DNA of 64,000 nucleotides, taken from contig NZ_CANNBM010000002.1 of NCBI RefSeq assembly GCF_947502895.1, positions 806,001 to 870,000 on the forward strand, written 5' to 3'. The notes beneath the pieces were generated by a model. It made no database searches. It worked only from the letters and a program-made list of their open reading frames with translations, and was not told the DNA's origin. A program made the translations under genes and the position numbers. Positions 25,101-33,522 of this stretch are shown here, in pieces; position 1 is the first letter of the stretch; every line of letters begins with the position of its first letter. Source of the DNA: an uncultured Sulfitobacter sp. Its GTDB lineage: Bacteria; Pseudomonadota; Alphaproteobacteria; Rhodobacterales; Rhodobacteraceae.

Positions 25101-27595
25101 CCATCATCAACCCTGCCCTGAACACTGGCTCCGGCGATGACGTGCTGGCGGGTGGCGCAGGCAACGATCAGATTTTCGGCGAAGGCGGCGATGACCGTAT
25201 CGTGCTGGAAGACGGCTTTGGGCAGGATTTTATCCTCGGCGGCGAGAGCGGCGAGACAGACGGCGATAGTCTGGATGCCAGCGCGATGACACAACGCGTG
25301 CGACTGATCCTCGATTCCGACGAAGGCGGCGAGATCTATAACGAGTTTACCGATATCTCCGACTTCGAAGAGATTGAGCAGTTCTTTACAGGGTCTGGCG
25401 ATGACACTGTTGTCGCAACAGCAGCAACCAATGGCACCGTGGCCGATACAGGCGCAGGCGCTGACGTCGTTCAGGCAGGTGATGGCGCAGATGTTTTTGA
25501 TACTGGCAGCGGCAATGACACCGTTACCACAGGTGATGGCGGCGATGTGGTTGATGCAGGCACGGGCGCGGATTCTGTCGCCTCGGGCACCGGCGATGAT
25601 TTGCACTTTGGCGGCGATGGCGACGATACCCTAGAGGGCGGCGCGGGTGCTGATACGCTGCTGGGCGGCGCAGATTCCGACAGCCTGACAGGCGGCGCTG
25701 GCGATGATGTGCTGACAGGCGGCACATATGAAAGCGTCAGCTTCAACCAAAGCGGCAACGACGGGCTGGCCAATGCAGGCCCGATCAGCGACTTTCCCGA
25801 TGATGCGCTCAGCTTCGAGTTGCGCTTTAGCGGTGATCCGGGGACACAGAACAGCAGCCCCCTTGTCTCTTATGCGACGCCGGCAAACAACAATGCCTTC
25901 CTCGTCTTTATGGCGGGCGGCACCGTTCGCATCTATATCAACGACGCGACCATCGACACAGGCGTTTCTGCCAGCAGCCTGTTCGACGGGACCACCCATA
26001 GTTTCGGCGTTACATGGGACAGTGCCAGCGGCGCGCTGACCACTTATGTTGACGGGGTCGAGACCAGCACAGACACATTCCAGCAAGGTGCGACCATCGC
26101 ATCAGGCGGAACACTTGTGTTCGGGCAAGAGCAAGACAGCCCCGGCGGCGGGTTTTCCACAGCGCAACTGTTCGAAGGACAGTTCGAAGAGGCCCGACTT
26201 TGGGGGGATGTGCGCACAGCAGACGAGATTGCAGAGTTTGAAGCAGGCCCCCTTGGTGTAGAGCTGGCCAATCCCGATTTGATTTCAGACTGGTTGCCCT
26301 CCGCGGATGGGACAGCATTGGATGATATTGCAGGCCCGAATGATGCGCCCCTGACAGGGGATGCCACTGCGATCGTCGCGGCAGGCGATACCGCCGATAC
26401 ACTGATTGGCGGCACAGGTAATGACACCATGCTGGGCATGGACGGCGACGATAGTTTTGTTCTGGCCGATGGTCACGGCACAGACACCATCACTGGCGGC
26501 GAAGCAGGAGAGACTGCGGGTGATCGCATCGACGCCACCACCATGACCCAGGCCTCAACGCTGACATTTAGCGCCGATGAAGCAGGCACCCTCACCCACT
26601 CGGGCGGCGCTGCGGGGTTTAGCGAGATCGAGAATTTCCAGCTCGGCTCAGGTGCAGATACCATTGACGCAACTGCCGATAGCCTTGGCACCAATGTCGA
26701 TGGCGGTGCGGGGAACGATATTTTTGCCAGCGGTGCTGGGGCAGATACCCTCGCTGGTGGGGATGATGCGGATACGTTCACGTTTGATACGCCAGCCGAT
26801 GCTTATGGCGACAGTATTGATGGCGGAGATGGCGGCACAGACAACGACACTCTGGACCTGAGCGGCACCCTGTCACCGGGTGGCACTTATACGCTGGTCA
26901 CGACAGGGCCAGACAGCGACGGCAATGGTACGGACGGGCAGGTAAATTTCTTTGACGCAGGTGGTGTTCTGGAGGGGACGCTAACCTTTACCAACATCGA
27001 AGCGATCGTGCCCTGCTTTACCACAGGCACCCGCATCGCGACCCAACGTGGCGGGATCGCAGTAGAGAATTTGCAGGTCGGGGATATGGTCAAGACCCGT
27101 GACAATGGATTGCAGCCAATTCGCTGGATTGGCACCAAAACTCTAAATGCAGATGCGCTGCGTGCGCAACCTTCGCTCAGGCCTGTTCTGTTGCGCAAAG
27201 GTGCATTGGGCAACGGTGTTCCGCTGCGCGACATGACCGTCAGCCCGCAACACCGCTTTTTGCTAGACAATGTGCAAGTCCAATTGAATTTCGGCGTGGA
27301 AGGCGCGCTGGGGACGGCAAAGCATATGCAATGCCTCAACGGCATAGAAACCAATATGCAGTCTGAAGTGACTTACTATCATATTCTGTTTGACCACCAT
27401 CAACTCGTCCTGTCCGACGGCGCATGGAGCGAAAGTTTCCAGCCGGGAGAGCGTACTTTGTCCGGTCTGGAGGATGGGCCGCGCGCAGAGTTATACGTCC
27501 TGTTCCCAGAGCTGTTTGATACAGAGCTGCCAGTGTCTTACCCCGCAGCACGCCCCACCCTAAGCAGCTACGAAGTGCCTATGGCCTTTTGCTGA
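22196..27595 (+). CDS. Giant secreted LamG/RTX/PA14 protein with C-terminal Hint domain
   Basis: 1799 residues, acidic, almost no cysteine before the Hint domain. Order: LamG-like jelly roll (about 2-215); RTX calcium-binding repeats (GGAGNDML-type); an unassigned beta-rich domain (about 300-510); a long RTX block (about 515-650); PA14-like carbohydrate-binding domain (about 820-965, with FSTSSDDGSKLFIDG); RTX; second LamG (about 1175-1350); RTX; Hint_2 domain from C1607 (PCFTTGTRIATQ) to the end. No N-terminal signal peptide, as in type I-secreted RTX proteins, but no type I exporter is adjacent. ATG 22196 is preferred because the LamG begins at once. Its 3' end overlaps the convergent kinase gene by 28 bp. 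Confidence 0.9.
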   Translation: MAQISFWGFDNGTADDTSAANGAQDGAFQNGASATFGALELDGSTQYVEVAPDTAFQLSSGTLITEFTAATQHTGAVFSRDSLNNDDGGHFYLRVTGDGRVETRAQAGDGTNTVLNTGTNFYAAGDTIRAVYSWDEGTGGTFSVENLTQATSFSTSVPAIVTWDQNTFNEPITIGANQNQSGDNIADNLQQYFNGTIDYVSLHDTTETFATSGLGGDGVVSGTGGDDLIDAAYLGDPDAEQVDNGDGIFATTGDQDIIKSGSGNDTVSSGADSDTVNAGLDDDSVDGGAGNDMLFGDVISSGMEGLSVTSLQLNIADVRAGTQTGAPDAAVEGDSVIYDNVGFLDDGTAVSARITLLSRTNENLTVDLVGLSGAEIITNRTNDPAMEGEKASFGIEFLNSATDAPIVLTGRATWGDIDEAVGGAEAITISDEQFLGYETAAVNQLALSQTNGEYTATGASGGTNLDPSDQTAWFTGLFEDQSELEFTITTRGANSGFTLNGDVIDNATTVLFEQGDDTLNGDAGDDTLVGNGGADQLIGGSGDDSIFGGTENDTIWGDQADPTGANLTVGDDTLDGGAGDDVLYGERGDDVLNGGDGEDALQGGAGNDDLSGEAGNDRLIGGSGADRMRGGAGNDTILADDDATGGAAGASDPNFGDVIEGNEGSDVIYANGSDTVDGGEDLDGSDIDILNLSNVASIQYQNGAGANVAGPTENGVVTFNDGSTLQFSNIETIALPAADGYVEGTTADDLIDAGYLSDPELDQIDNGDAVFAGEAPDDDIVLAGDGDDTVIAAAGDDVIFGDRQQAPANPDGSGGTGTTDPWQFEYYDLDPTGNPSNLANAGFTLNGGRDHSGTPTSTGAASTITPADYDTADDFALKFTTELVVDQAGLYTFSTSSDDGSKLFIDGVEIVDNDGLHALETQTGFIGLTPGVHLVEIIYFENDGGNQLTSTISGPDTGGTAVDLATYPAIINPALNTGSGDDVLAGGAGNDQIFGEGGDDRIVLEDGFGQDFILGGESGETDGDSLDASAMTQRVRLILDSDEGGEIYNEFTDISDFEEIEQFFTGSGDDTVVATAATNGTVADTGAGADVVQAGDGADVFDTGSGNDTVTTGDGGDVVDAGTGADSVASGTGDDLHFGGDGDDTLEGGAGADTLLGGADSDSLTGGAGDDVLTGGTYESVSFNQSGNDGLANAGPISDFPDDALSFELRFSGDPGTQNSSPLVSYATPANNNAFLVFMAGGTVRIYINDATIDTGVSASSLFDGTTHSFGVTWDSASGALTTYVDGVETSTDTFQQGATIASGGTLVFGQEQDSPGGGFSTAQLFEGQFEEARLWGDVRTADEIAEFEAGPLGVELANPDLISDWLPSADGTALDDIAGPNDAPLTGDATAIVAAGDTADTLIGGTGNDTMLGMDGDDSFVLADGHGTDTITGGEAGETAGDRIDATTMTQASTLTFSADEAGTLTHSGGAAGFSEIENFQLGSGADTIDATADSLGTNVDGGAGNDIFASGAGADTLAGGDDADTFTFDTPADAYGDSIDGGDGGTDNDTLDLSGTLSPGGTYTLVTTGPDSDGNGTDGQVNFFDAGGVLEGTLTFTNIEAIVPCFTTGTRIATQRGGIAVENLQVGDMVKTRDNGLQPIRWIGTKTLNADALRAQPSLRPVLLRKGALGNGVPLRDMTVSPQHRFLLDNVQVQLNFGVEGALGTAKHMQCLNGIETNMQSEVTYYHILFDHHQLVLSDGAWSESFQPGERTLSGLEDGPRAELYVLFPELFDTELPVSYPAARPTLSSYEVPMAFC
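22868..22942 (+). repeat. Internal module A, copy 1 (DLIDAxYLxDP)
   Basis: Encodes DDLIDAAYLGDPDAEQVDNG and flanking residues; the same module recurs at about 24432-24512 as DDLIDAGYLSDPELDQIDNG. Each copy precedes a run of RTX repeats. Confidence 0.7.
24432..24512 (+). repeat. Internal module A, copy 2
   Basis: Second copy of the DDLIDAxYLxDPxxxQxDNGD module of the giant RTX protein, about 520 residues after the first, directly before the RTX/PA14 part. Confidence 0.7.
25197..25433 (+). repeat. Internal module B, copy 1 (GETxGDxxDAxxMTQ)
   Basis: About 78 residues running from VLEDGFGQDFILGGE through GETDGDSLDASAMTQ to GSGDDTVVATA. A diverged copy is at 26453-26690, so the protein grew partly by internal duplication. 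Confidence 0.65.
26453..26690 (+). repeat. Internal module B, copy 2
   Basis: VLADGHGTDTITGGE, GETAGDRIDATTMTQ and GSGADTIDATA in the same order as copy 1, about 420 residues later and next to the last RTX repeats. Confidence 0.65.
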
Positions 27596-29622
27596 TCAAA
27601 GGGCATTCCGTCTTCTCCCTGCTGGGCAGTCAATGCGATCACGTTATCAGGCGCAGCGGGAAGCGTTACGCGAAAAATACAACCTCGTTCGGCCGCAGGC
27701 CTCAGCGTGACTTGCCCACCCCATGCCAAAACAGTCTTTTTCACAAAAGCCAGACCCAAACCCGTTCCTTCAACATTCGTCAGGCGGCAAAACGGGTCAA
27801 AAACACTGTTTCTATGCTGCGTTGCGATACCGGGGCCGTCATCCTCAACGTCGATTAACACCATATCATCGACGCGTTTCGCGCTCAGGGTGATCTGCCC
27901 CAGAGGCTTGTCGTGATGCTTGATCGCGTTTGAGACAAGGTTGCGCATGACCATGTCAAAGGCGTTCGGCTCCACCTGAACAGCGGGCATCCCGCGCACG
28001 ACTGTTATCTTGATATTCCGATTGCCCCCCGACAGCTTTAGCACCGCTTCAAGACGTGTTTCGGGTAGAAAGCACAGTGTCTTGGCCTGTACATTATCTG
28101 CCTTGGCATACTCCAACAGATCCCGCACCAATGCGTTCATGCGGCCCGATAAATCGGAGAGCATTCCAAAATGCCGCTGCACCTCGGCAGGGAGTGCAAT
28201 ATCCGCGTCTGCCACATCCTCCAGAATAAACTCCATCAAGGCCGCCTGCTGCAAGAGCGGGGCCTTGAGGTCATGCGCAGCCATCGCAGAAAAGGCCAGC
28301 AGCTGGCTGTTTTTGCGCTCCAATTCGACGCTTTGATTAGCGATATGTTCCTGCTGACGTTGCAGCTGTGTCACATCCATCCAGATCGCCGCATAATGAC
28401 CCGTGCCAAGCCTGAACATGCTCAAATCAAAGGTATCGCCCAAAGGTGTCGTAACAATGCCTTGCTCGGTAATACCTTTGCGCAGTTGCCGCGCGAGTTT
28501 CGCTGCTGCGGCTATATTCTCCTGCTTGGTGACCCCGGATCTTGCCAGATTTCTGTCATAAACATACAGGCTGATGCCCTCGATATTAACGCCTTCCCTC
28601 AAAAGAGGTACCATATCGGGAAACTGGTTCTCGAACCCGTTGTTCCAATGAACCGCCAGCATCTCACGGTCAAATATGACAACACCTGCACGAATTTGGT
28701 CCAGCGCATCAATCAAAAGCTGGTTTTCGTCATTTTCTGCGAGCAGCCGCGCGGAACGGCGCCGCAAGCGCACTGCATAAATACCCAAAGAAACTGTTGC
28801 CAGACCTATCCCACCGACGATCATCGCAACCCGCTCGAACCACGGGTGCTCCACGATACCGCGATCTTTCCCGAACCAACGGTTCCGCAAGGGGCCAAGG
28901 GTCTGGGGGTCTGCATATTGCACGATCACGCGCTCCAGCTCGGCGTGCACTTGCGGCAAGTCGCGGCGCACAAAAAGCCCGTATGGCAAGATCGTCAAGG
29001 AGGGTTCAAGCTGTTGCATTTTGTCTTTGACAAAGTTGCGCCGCAACAGTGCTTCAAACGGCTCAACCACAGCGACAACTGCATCGATCTGTCCGCTGAG
29101 CAGCGGCAGGATAAGCGCATCGGAGGTCTGGAACTCGCGCACCTCGACAAAGGGGATCATGGCCGCCGCCGTCTGCACCAAGGACCCTGTCACAACGCCC
29201 ACAATACGGCCTGACAACGCATTGATCGTGGAGATGTCACTGTCACTGCGTACGTATACAGACAGATCATATTGCCCCAAGGCAGACGTGGCTAAACCCA
29301 TCTCCTCACGCTCGGGTGTGAGTGCCAGCAAGGGGGTCAGGTCGATCTCGCCCCGTTCTAGCAATGCGAAGAACTCTTTGGGGTTACTGGCAGGGGTGAA
29401 CACGACGTCATAGCCTGCCTGATCGGCCAGTTGTCGCGTCAGATCAATATTATAGCCCTCGGCGCGGCCGTCTGTTGCTGTATAGCTATAGGGGTAGAAA
29501 TCACCATAAACGCTCCGCAGGATCGGTCGATCAGGCATGTCCTGCGCTGATAGTATGCAGCCCGACAGGGAGGCTGCAAACAACACGCAAGTTGCAAGAA
29601 TGAGGCGCAAAAACGAATACAT
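27568..29622 (-). CDS. Histidine kinase with periplasmic solute-binding sensor domain
   Basis: 684 residues. N-terminal export signal with lipobox-like L-S-G-C22, then a family-3 solute-binding domain (about 33-255; ILRSVYGDFYPYSYT to LRNRWFGKDRG), one transmembrane helix (about 263-285), a PAS-like region (300-420), HisKA with phospho-acceptor H450 in MAAHDLKAPL, and an HATPase domain with NLVSNAIKHH, DDGPGI and GTGLGLAFVKK. It probably senses an amino acid or similar small molecule. No receiver gene is adjacent; the neighbour is a glycine-riboswitch-controlled dehydrogenase. Its 3' end overlaps the giant RTX gene tail-to-tail by 28 bp. Confidence 0.9.
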   Translation of the reverse strand: MYSFLRLILATCVLFAASLSGCILSAQDMPDRPILRSVYGDFYPYSYTATDGRAEGYNIDLTRQLADQAGYDVVFTPASNPKEFFALLERGEIDLTPLLALTPEREEMGLATSALGQYDLSVYVRSDSDISTINALSGRIVGVVTGSLVQTAAAMIPFVEVREFQTSDALILPLLSGQIDAVVAVVEPFEALLRRNFVKDKMQQLEPSLTILPYGLFVRRDLPQVHAELERVIVQYADPQTLGPLRNRWFGKDRGIVEHPWFERVAMIVGGIGLATVSLGIYAVRLRRRSARLLAENDENQLLIDALDQIRAGVVIFDREMLAVHWNNGFENQFPDMVPLLREGVNIEGISLYVYDRNLARSGVTKQENIAAAAKLARQLRKGITEQGIVTTPLGDTFDLSMFRLGTGHYAAIWMDVTQLQRQQEHIANQSVELERKNSQLLAFSAMAAHDLKAPLLQQAALMEFILEDVADADIALPAEVQRHFGMLSDLSGRMNALVRDLLEYAKADNVQAKTLCFLPETRLEAVLKLSGGNRNIKITVVRGMPAVQVEPNAFDMVMRNLVSNAIKHHDKPLGQITLSAKRVDDMVLIDVEDDGPGIATQHRNSVFDPFCRLTNVEGTGLGLAFVKKTVLAWGGQVTLRPAAERGCIFRVTLPAAPDNVIALTAQQGEDGMPFDQQKAIGTS

Positions 29623-29703
29623 AGACTAGCCTCGGCAATGAAATATCACCCTGCCTGCCTAGACCCGTTGAATGAATCTGCCGTTAACGCCCCATCTCGC
29701 GAC

Positions 29704-30921
29704 CTATGCAGCGGCCTTCACAGGCTGGATCATCGTGCGCCCTACCTCGGCTGCCAGTAGCCGCGCGGTTGCCGCACTAAGGGTCCAGCCCAGATGGCCG
29801 TGGCCTGTGTTGAAATACACGCCAGCGCTACGCGCAGCACCGACCCTTGGCATCATGTTAGGCATCATCGGGCGCAAACCCGCCCACGGTACAACACTGT
29901 CTGTGTCCACTTGCGGGAAATACCGCTCGCACCACGCGACAAGCGGGCGAATACGGTCGGCACGGATATCGCGGTTCTCGCCGTTGAACTCGGCGGTTCC
30001 CGCAATGCGGAACCGACCGTCACCCAAACGCGAGGTCACAATCTTTGCGGCGTCATCCAACAAGGACACGGTAGGTGCCGCGCGCTGCGATGTCTCGTCG
30101 TGCAGATTAACGGTGATCGAATAGCCTTTGACAGGATAGACGTTCAGACGCTCGCCCAATTGTGCCGCAAACCCGCGCGATGCAACGCCAGCGCAGATCA
30201 CAACTGCATCAAAATGCGTGCCATCCACGTCGATGCCCTTGTCTTTGCGGGTCAACCGCTGCACCCCGTGGCCCATCTGGAATTTCACACCTTGGGTGAC
30301 AAGCCAGCCAGCCAGGCCTTTGGTGAACTTGTGAATATCGCCCGTCATATCGCTTTGTGTCCAGAAGCCCCCCACAAGATCGCCGTGCAACTGCGGGCAA
30401 TGCTCTTTAACCTCATCTGGCGTCAGCTCTTGACGCGATAGTCCGCCTTGAGCGAGCAGCTTGGTAACCTCTCGCGCATGCTCAAGGTCTTTGGTTTTGG
30501 TGTAGAAATGCAGGATACCTGCAGGCAACAAATCGAAATCCAACTGCGCGATCTGAGCCATCTCGCGAAGGCCGTCCCGTGCGGCGATAGCCATGCGCGT
30601 GGTCTGAATTGTATTGTTGCGGTATTGTGGAATGGCACCGACAAACTCCGCCATCCAGCTGGCCTTGTGCCAACTGGGGCGCATGTTCACCAGCAGCGGC
30701 GCATCCCGCCGCATCATCCACTTCAACCCTTTAAGAATTGTGCTGGTCTGGTTCCATACTTCGGCATTGGACGCGCTGAGCTGTCCGCCATTGGCAAACG
30801 ATGTCTCCATCGCGGCATACCGGTTCCTGTCATAGACAGTCACGTCCATCCCGAGACGGTTGAGTTCAAAAGCTGTAGTAACACCGGTGATACCGGCACC
30901 GATAACGGCAATAGTAGGCAT
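29704..30921 (-). CDS. dadA: DadA-type FAD-dependent D-amino-acid/glycine dehydrogenase
   Basis: 405 residues of the DAO family. FAD-binding start IAVIGAGITGVTTAFELNR (4-22), YDRNRYAAMETSFANGGQ, and C-terminal NTGHGHLGWTLSAATARLL contacting FAD. DadA-type enzymes oxidise D-amino acids to 2-oxo acids at the inner membrane, feeding electrons to the respiratory chain. A tandem glycine riboswitch ends 28 bases upstream of the ATG, so glycine itself may be a substrate or signal (inference). SD GGGAGAGG precedes the start. Confidence 0.88.
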   Translation of the reverse strand: MPTIAVIGAGITGVTTAFELNRLGMDVTVYDRNRYAAMETSFANGGQLSASNAEVWNQTSTILKGLKWMMRRDAPLLVNMRPSWHKASWMAEFVGAIPQYRNNTIQTTRMAIAARDGLREMAQIAQLDFDLLPAGILHFYTKTKDLEHAREVTKLLAQGGLSRQELTPDEVKEHCPQLHGDLVGGFWTQSDMTGDIHKFTKGLAGWLVTQGVKFQMGHGVQRLTRKDKGIDVDGTHFDAVVICAGVASRGFAAQLGERLNVYPVKGYSITVNLHDETSQRAAPTVSLLDDAAKIVTSRLGDGRFRIAGTAEFNGENRDIRADRIRPLVAWCERYFPQVDTDSVVPWAGLRPMMPNMMPRVGAARSAGVYFNTGHGHLGWTLSAATARLLAAEVGRTMIQPVKAAA

Positions 30922-30949
30922 GGGGATATCCTCTCCCTGATCATGCCCC

Positions 30950-31122
30950 CTCCGTCATTTGCCTGAGAGATTCACCTTTGAGCGATCAAAGGTTTGCTCC
31001 TTCGGCGGGCGACCTAACGCCACTCTTCGGAGTTTTAAGGATCGTCGGTCCCTTGTGCCTGAGAGTTTACCGGGGCGGTTGCTCCTTCGGCGACAGATAC
31101 GCTGTGCTCTCCCGAGCGATCC
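30950..31122 (-). ncRNA. Tandem glycine riboswitch upstream of dadA
   Basis: Read on the minus strand, two consecutive aptamers. Aptamer I (31122-31039): closing stem GGATCG/CGATCC, GGGAGAGC, the conserved CGCCGAAGGAGCAA and CTCTCAGGCA. Aptamer II (31032-30950): closing stem CTCCG/CGGAG, CGCCGAAGGAGCAA and CTCTCAGGCA again. These are the hallmark sequences of the glycine (gcvT) riboswitch. Aptamer II has a variant first strand (GAAGAGTGG). No T-run terminator is seen between the aptamers and the dadA ribosome-binding site, so control may be at translation. Confidence 0.93.
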
Positions 31123-31166
31123 TGTGTGTTTACGCGGGAATGATTCCCGCAGGCTCCTGTGTGTTT
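31120..31166. repeat. 12-bp direct repeat with hairpin between copies
   Basis: TCCTGTGTGTTT at 31120-31131 and again at 31155-31166 (35 bp apart), flanking an inverted repeat GCGGGA (31134-31139) / TCCCGC (31145-31150). It lies just upstream of the glycine riboswitch on the minus strand, between it and the divergent ligase gene, the place where the dadA promoter is expected. Confidence 0.45.
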
Positions 31167-31319
31167 CCTATAAGAAACCAATGGCTCAGACACGGGCGTT
31201 TAGTCAAGTGTTTTCCCTCGGTTGCCTCTACATAACAAATGATCCCCCACGCCAGCGACTGCAAACCGCTTGCGCGGCCTCGGGTTTTCCCTAACCTGCC
31301 CCGTCATGGAGGACGCAAC

Positions 31320-32915
31320 ATGACCCACTGGCCCGCGCAGATCACGGATGGCATTCGAGAGGAAACCCATTTCGACGGCCGCCGTATCAAGTGTTTTGCC
31401 GACCGTCCCGCTGATCTGAATGCGATGTTCGATGCTGCTCTTGCCCATGCACCGCAGGGTGAGGCCTTGGTCAGTGGTCAGACCCGCCTGACCTATGCCC
31501 AGCTGGATACCCGTATCGCCCAACTGGCAGGCGGGATGGCCGCGCAAGGTGTGTCAAAGCGTGACCGTGTGGCCCTGCTGCTGAGCAACTGCACCGAGTT
31601 TCTGACTGTGCTGCTGGCCTGTCTGCGCATAGGTGCAATCGCTGTGCCGATCAATATCCGCGAAGGCACGCCAGAGCTGGCTTTTATTCTCAACCACTGT
31701 GGCGCGCGCCTGCTGATCCATGGCGCAGATGTGGCCGAGCGTTTGCCGGACAGCGCCAGCACCCCTGCGCTCACCACTATTATTCATGTCGACACACCCG
31801 CCTTTACGGCGATGTCTACCGCTACCCATGCCAGTCCGGTCCCCGTCGCAGAGGAGGACGCCGCGGTGATCCTTTATACCTCTGGCACAACAGGTCGCCC
31901 CAAGGGCGCCATACTTACCCATTTTAACATTGTGCATTCCGCCATGCATTTCGAGATGTGTATGGGCCTTGGCTCTGGCGAGCGATCGTTGCTTTGTGTG
32001 CCTGCCAGTCACGTAACCGGCCTTGTCGCGACGATCTTTACGATGCTGCAAACCGCTGGCTGCACCGTGATGATGGAGACGTTCAAGGCGGATGATTTTC
32101 TGGCCCTCACCGCTGCCGAGAAGGTCACGCAGACGTTGATGGTGCCCGCGATGTACAACTTGTTCTTGCTGCGCTGCAATGTGGCTGACTACGACCTGCG
32201 CCACTGGCGGATCGGAGGCTACGGTGGCTCACCCATGCCACAATCCACGATTGAGGAGTTGGGAGAAAAACTGCCCGACCTGACGCTGATGAACGCCTAT
32301 GGCGCCACGGAATTGACCTCGCCTGCTACCATTCTGCCGCGCGGATATGGAACCACACGATCGGACAGCATTGGCATTGCCGTGCCTTGTGGTGAGATCA
32401 GGGTCGTGGATGCGCAAGGCATAGATGTGCCCGATGACACCCATGGCGAGCTTTGGATCAAAGGCCCGATGGTCGTGCCAGGCTATTGGGATAACCCCGA
32501 CAAGACAGCTTCGGAGTTCACAGAAGGCTACTGGAAAAGCGGTGATGTCGGATCGCGCGACGCCGAGGGCTTTATCCGTCTGCATGACCGTAGCAAGGAT
32601 ATGATCATCCGCGGTGGCTATAACATCTACTCCGCCGAGGTCGAGAACGCGCTGACCGCCCACCCCAGTGTAATTGAGTGTGCTGCCATCGGACGGCCCG
32701 ACCCTGTGCTGGGCGAAAAGCTGCATGTGTTTGTGCAAACAAGCGACCCTGCCTTTGACGAAAGTGCGGTAAAGGGTTTTGTGCGCGCGCATCTGGCCGA
32801 TTACAAAACGCCAGATTTCGTCACGCTGCGCGATGATCCGCTGCCGCGTAACGCCAATGGAAAGATCATCAAGACCGCCCTGCGCGAAGCAGCAGCGCAA
32901 ACCTTAGCCCGTTGA
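31320..32915 (+). CDS. Acyl-CoA synthetase (AMP-forming ligase)
   Basis: 531 residues, class I adenylate-forming enzyme activating a carboxylic acid to its CoA thioester. P-loop-like ILYTSGTTGRPKGAILTH (about 185-203), MNAYGATELTSPAT, YWKSGDVGSRD, DRSKDMIIRGGYNIY, and the C-terminal catalytic lysine in PRNANGKIIKTAL. The acyl group (fatty or aromatic acid) cannot be told. ATG 31320 with GGAGG upstream is chosen; the earlier frame start at 31239 adds a non-conserved stretch. An HD-domain gene follows after 13 bp. Confidence 0.92.
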   Translation: MTHWPAQITDGIREETHFDGRRIKCFADRPADLNAMFDAALAHAPQGEALVSGQTRLTYAQLDTRIAQLAGGMAAQGVSKRDRVALLLSNCTEFLTVLLACLRIGAIAVPINIREGTPELAFILNHCGARLLIHGADVAERLPDSASTPALTTIIHVDTPAFTAMSTATHASPVPVAEEDAAVILYTSGTTGRPKGAILTHFNIVHSAMHFEMCMGLGSGERSLLCVPASHVTGLVATIFTMLQTAGCTVMMETFKADDFLALTAAEKVTQTLMVPAMYNLFLLRCNVADYDLRHWRIGGYGGSPMPQSTIEELGEKLPDLTLMNAYGATELTSPATILPRGYGTTRSDSIGIAVPCGEIRVVDAQGIDVPDDTHGELWIKGPMVVPGYWDNPDKTASEFTEGYWKSGDVGSRDAEGFIRLHDRSKDMIIRGGYNIYSAEVENALTAHPSVIECAAIGRPDPVLGEKLHVFVQTSDPAFDESAVKGFVRAHLADYKTPDFVTLRDDPLPRNANGKIIKTALREAAAQTLAR

Positions 32916-32928
32916 AAGAGAGCACCAG

Positions 32929-33522
32929 ATGACAAAGACAGTCAGCTTCAACCAGATGAAAGACGGGACCGCAGAGGATTACGCGCTGCTGGAGGAATTG
33001 GAGAAATCGTATTTGTCCCAGACCGCGGACAGAATTCTGCACGCGCTGGCCCTGCAAGGTCAGGCGACACTGGACGGCTACAAGATCACCCGCCTGCAAC
33101 ACGGCTTGCAATCGGCCACACGTGCCGAGAATGACGGGGCTGATATTGACTGGATTGTAGGCGCATTGCTGCATGATGTAGGCGACGGGCTGGCCCCGCA
33201 GAACCACGACCGTTTCTCGGCCGAGATCATCAGACCTTTTGTGCGCTGGGAAGTAACTTGGACCGTCGAGCATCACGGCATTTTCCAGATGCTCTATTAC
33301 GGCCACCACTACGGATGGGACCGAAACGCCCGTGACCAATTTCGTGATCACCCCTGCTTTGACACCTGTGCCACGTTTTGTGAGCGATGGGATCAGGCCT
33401 CGTTCGACCCTGAGTATCCTACACAGCCCCTGTCCCATTTTGCGCCAATGGTGCGTGAGGTGTTTGCGCGAAAAGCCTATGACCCAGCTGTAATGCGGGA
33501 GGGTGATGTCTTGGGTCTTTAG
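32929..33522 (+). CDS. HD-domain phosphohydrolase-like protein
   Basis: 197 residues with the HD metal-binding pattern: H58 in TRLQHGLQSATRA, H82-D83 in ALLHDVGDG, and a further EHHG and GHHYGWD histidine cluster. HD proteins hydrolyse phosphate esters, often nucleotides or phosphonates; the predicted fold resembles the small phosphonate/nucleotide HD oxygenase-hydrolase group. Likely co-transcribed with the acyl-CoA ligase (13-bp gap). Overlaps the convergent AraC gene by 4 bp. Confidence 0.82.
   Translation: MTKTVSFNQMKDGTAEDYALLEELEKSYLSQTADRILHALALQGQATLDGYKITRLQHGLQSATRAENDGADIDWIVGALLHDVGDGLAPQNHDRFSAEIIRPFVRWEVTWTVEHHGIFQMLYYGHHYGWDRNARDQFRDHPCFDTCATFCERWDQASFDPEYPTQPLSHFAPMVREVFARKAYDPAVMREGDVLGL

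Noticed and set aside
28171..29214. A 347-residue open frame opposite the solute-binding kinase
   Set aside because: Antisense to a kinase with complete HisKA and HATPase motifs; no ribosome-binding site or family.
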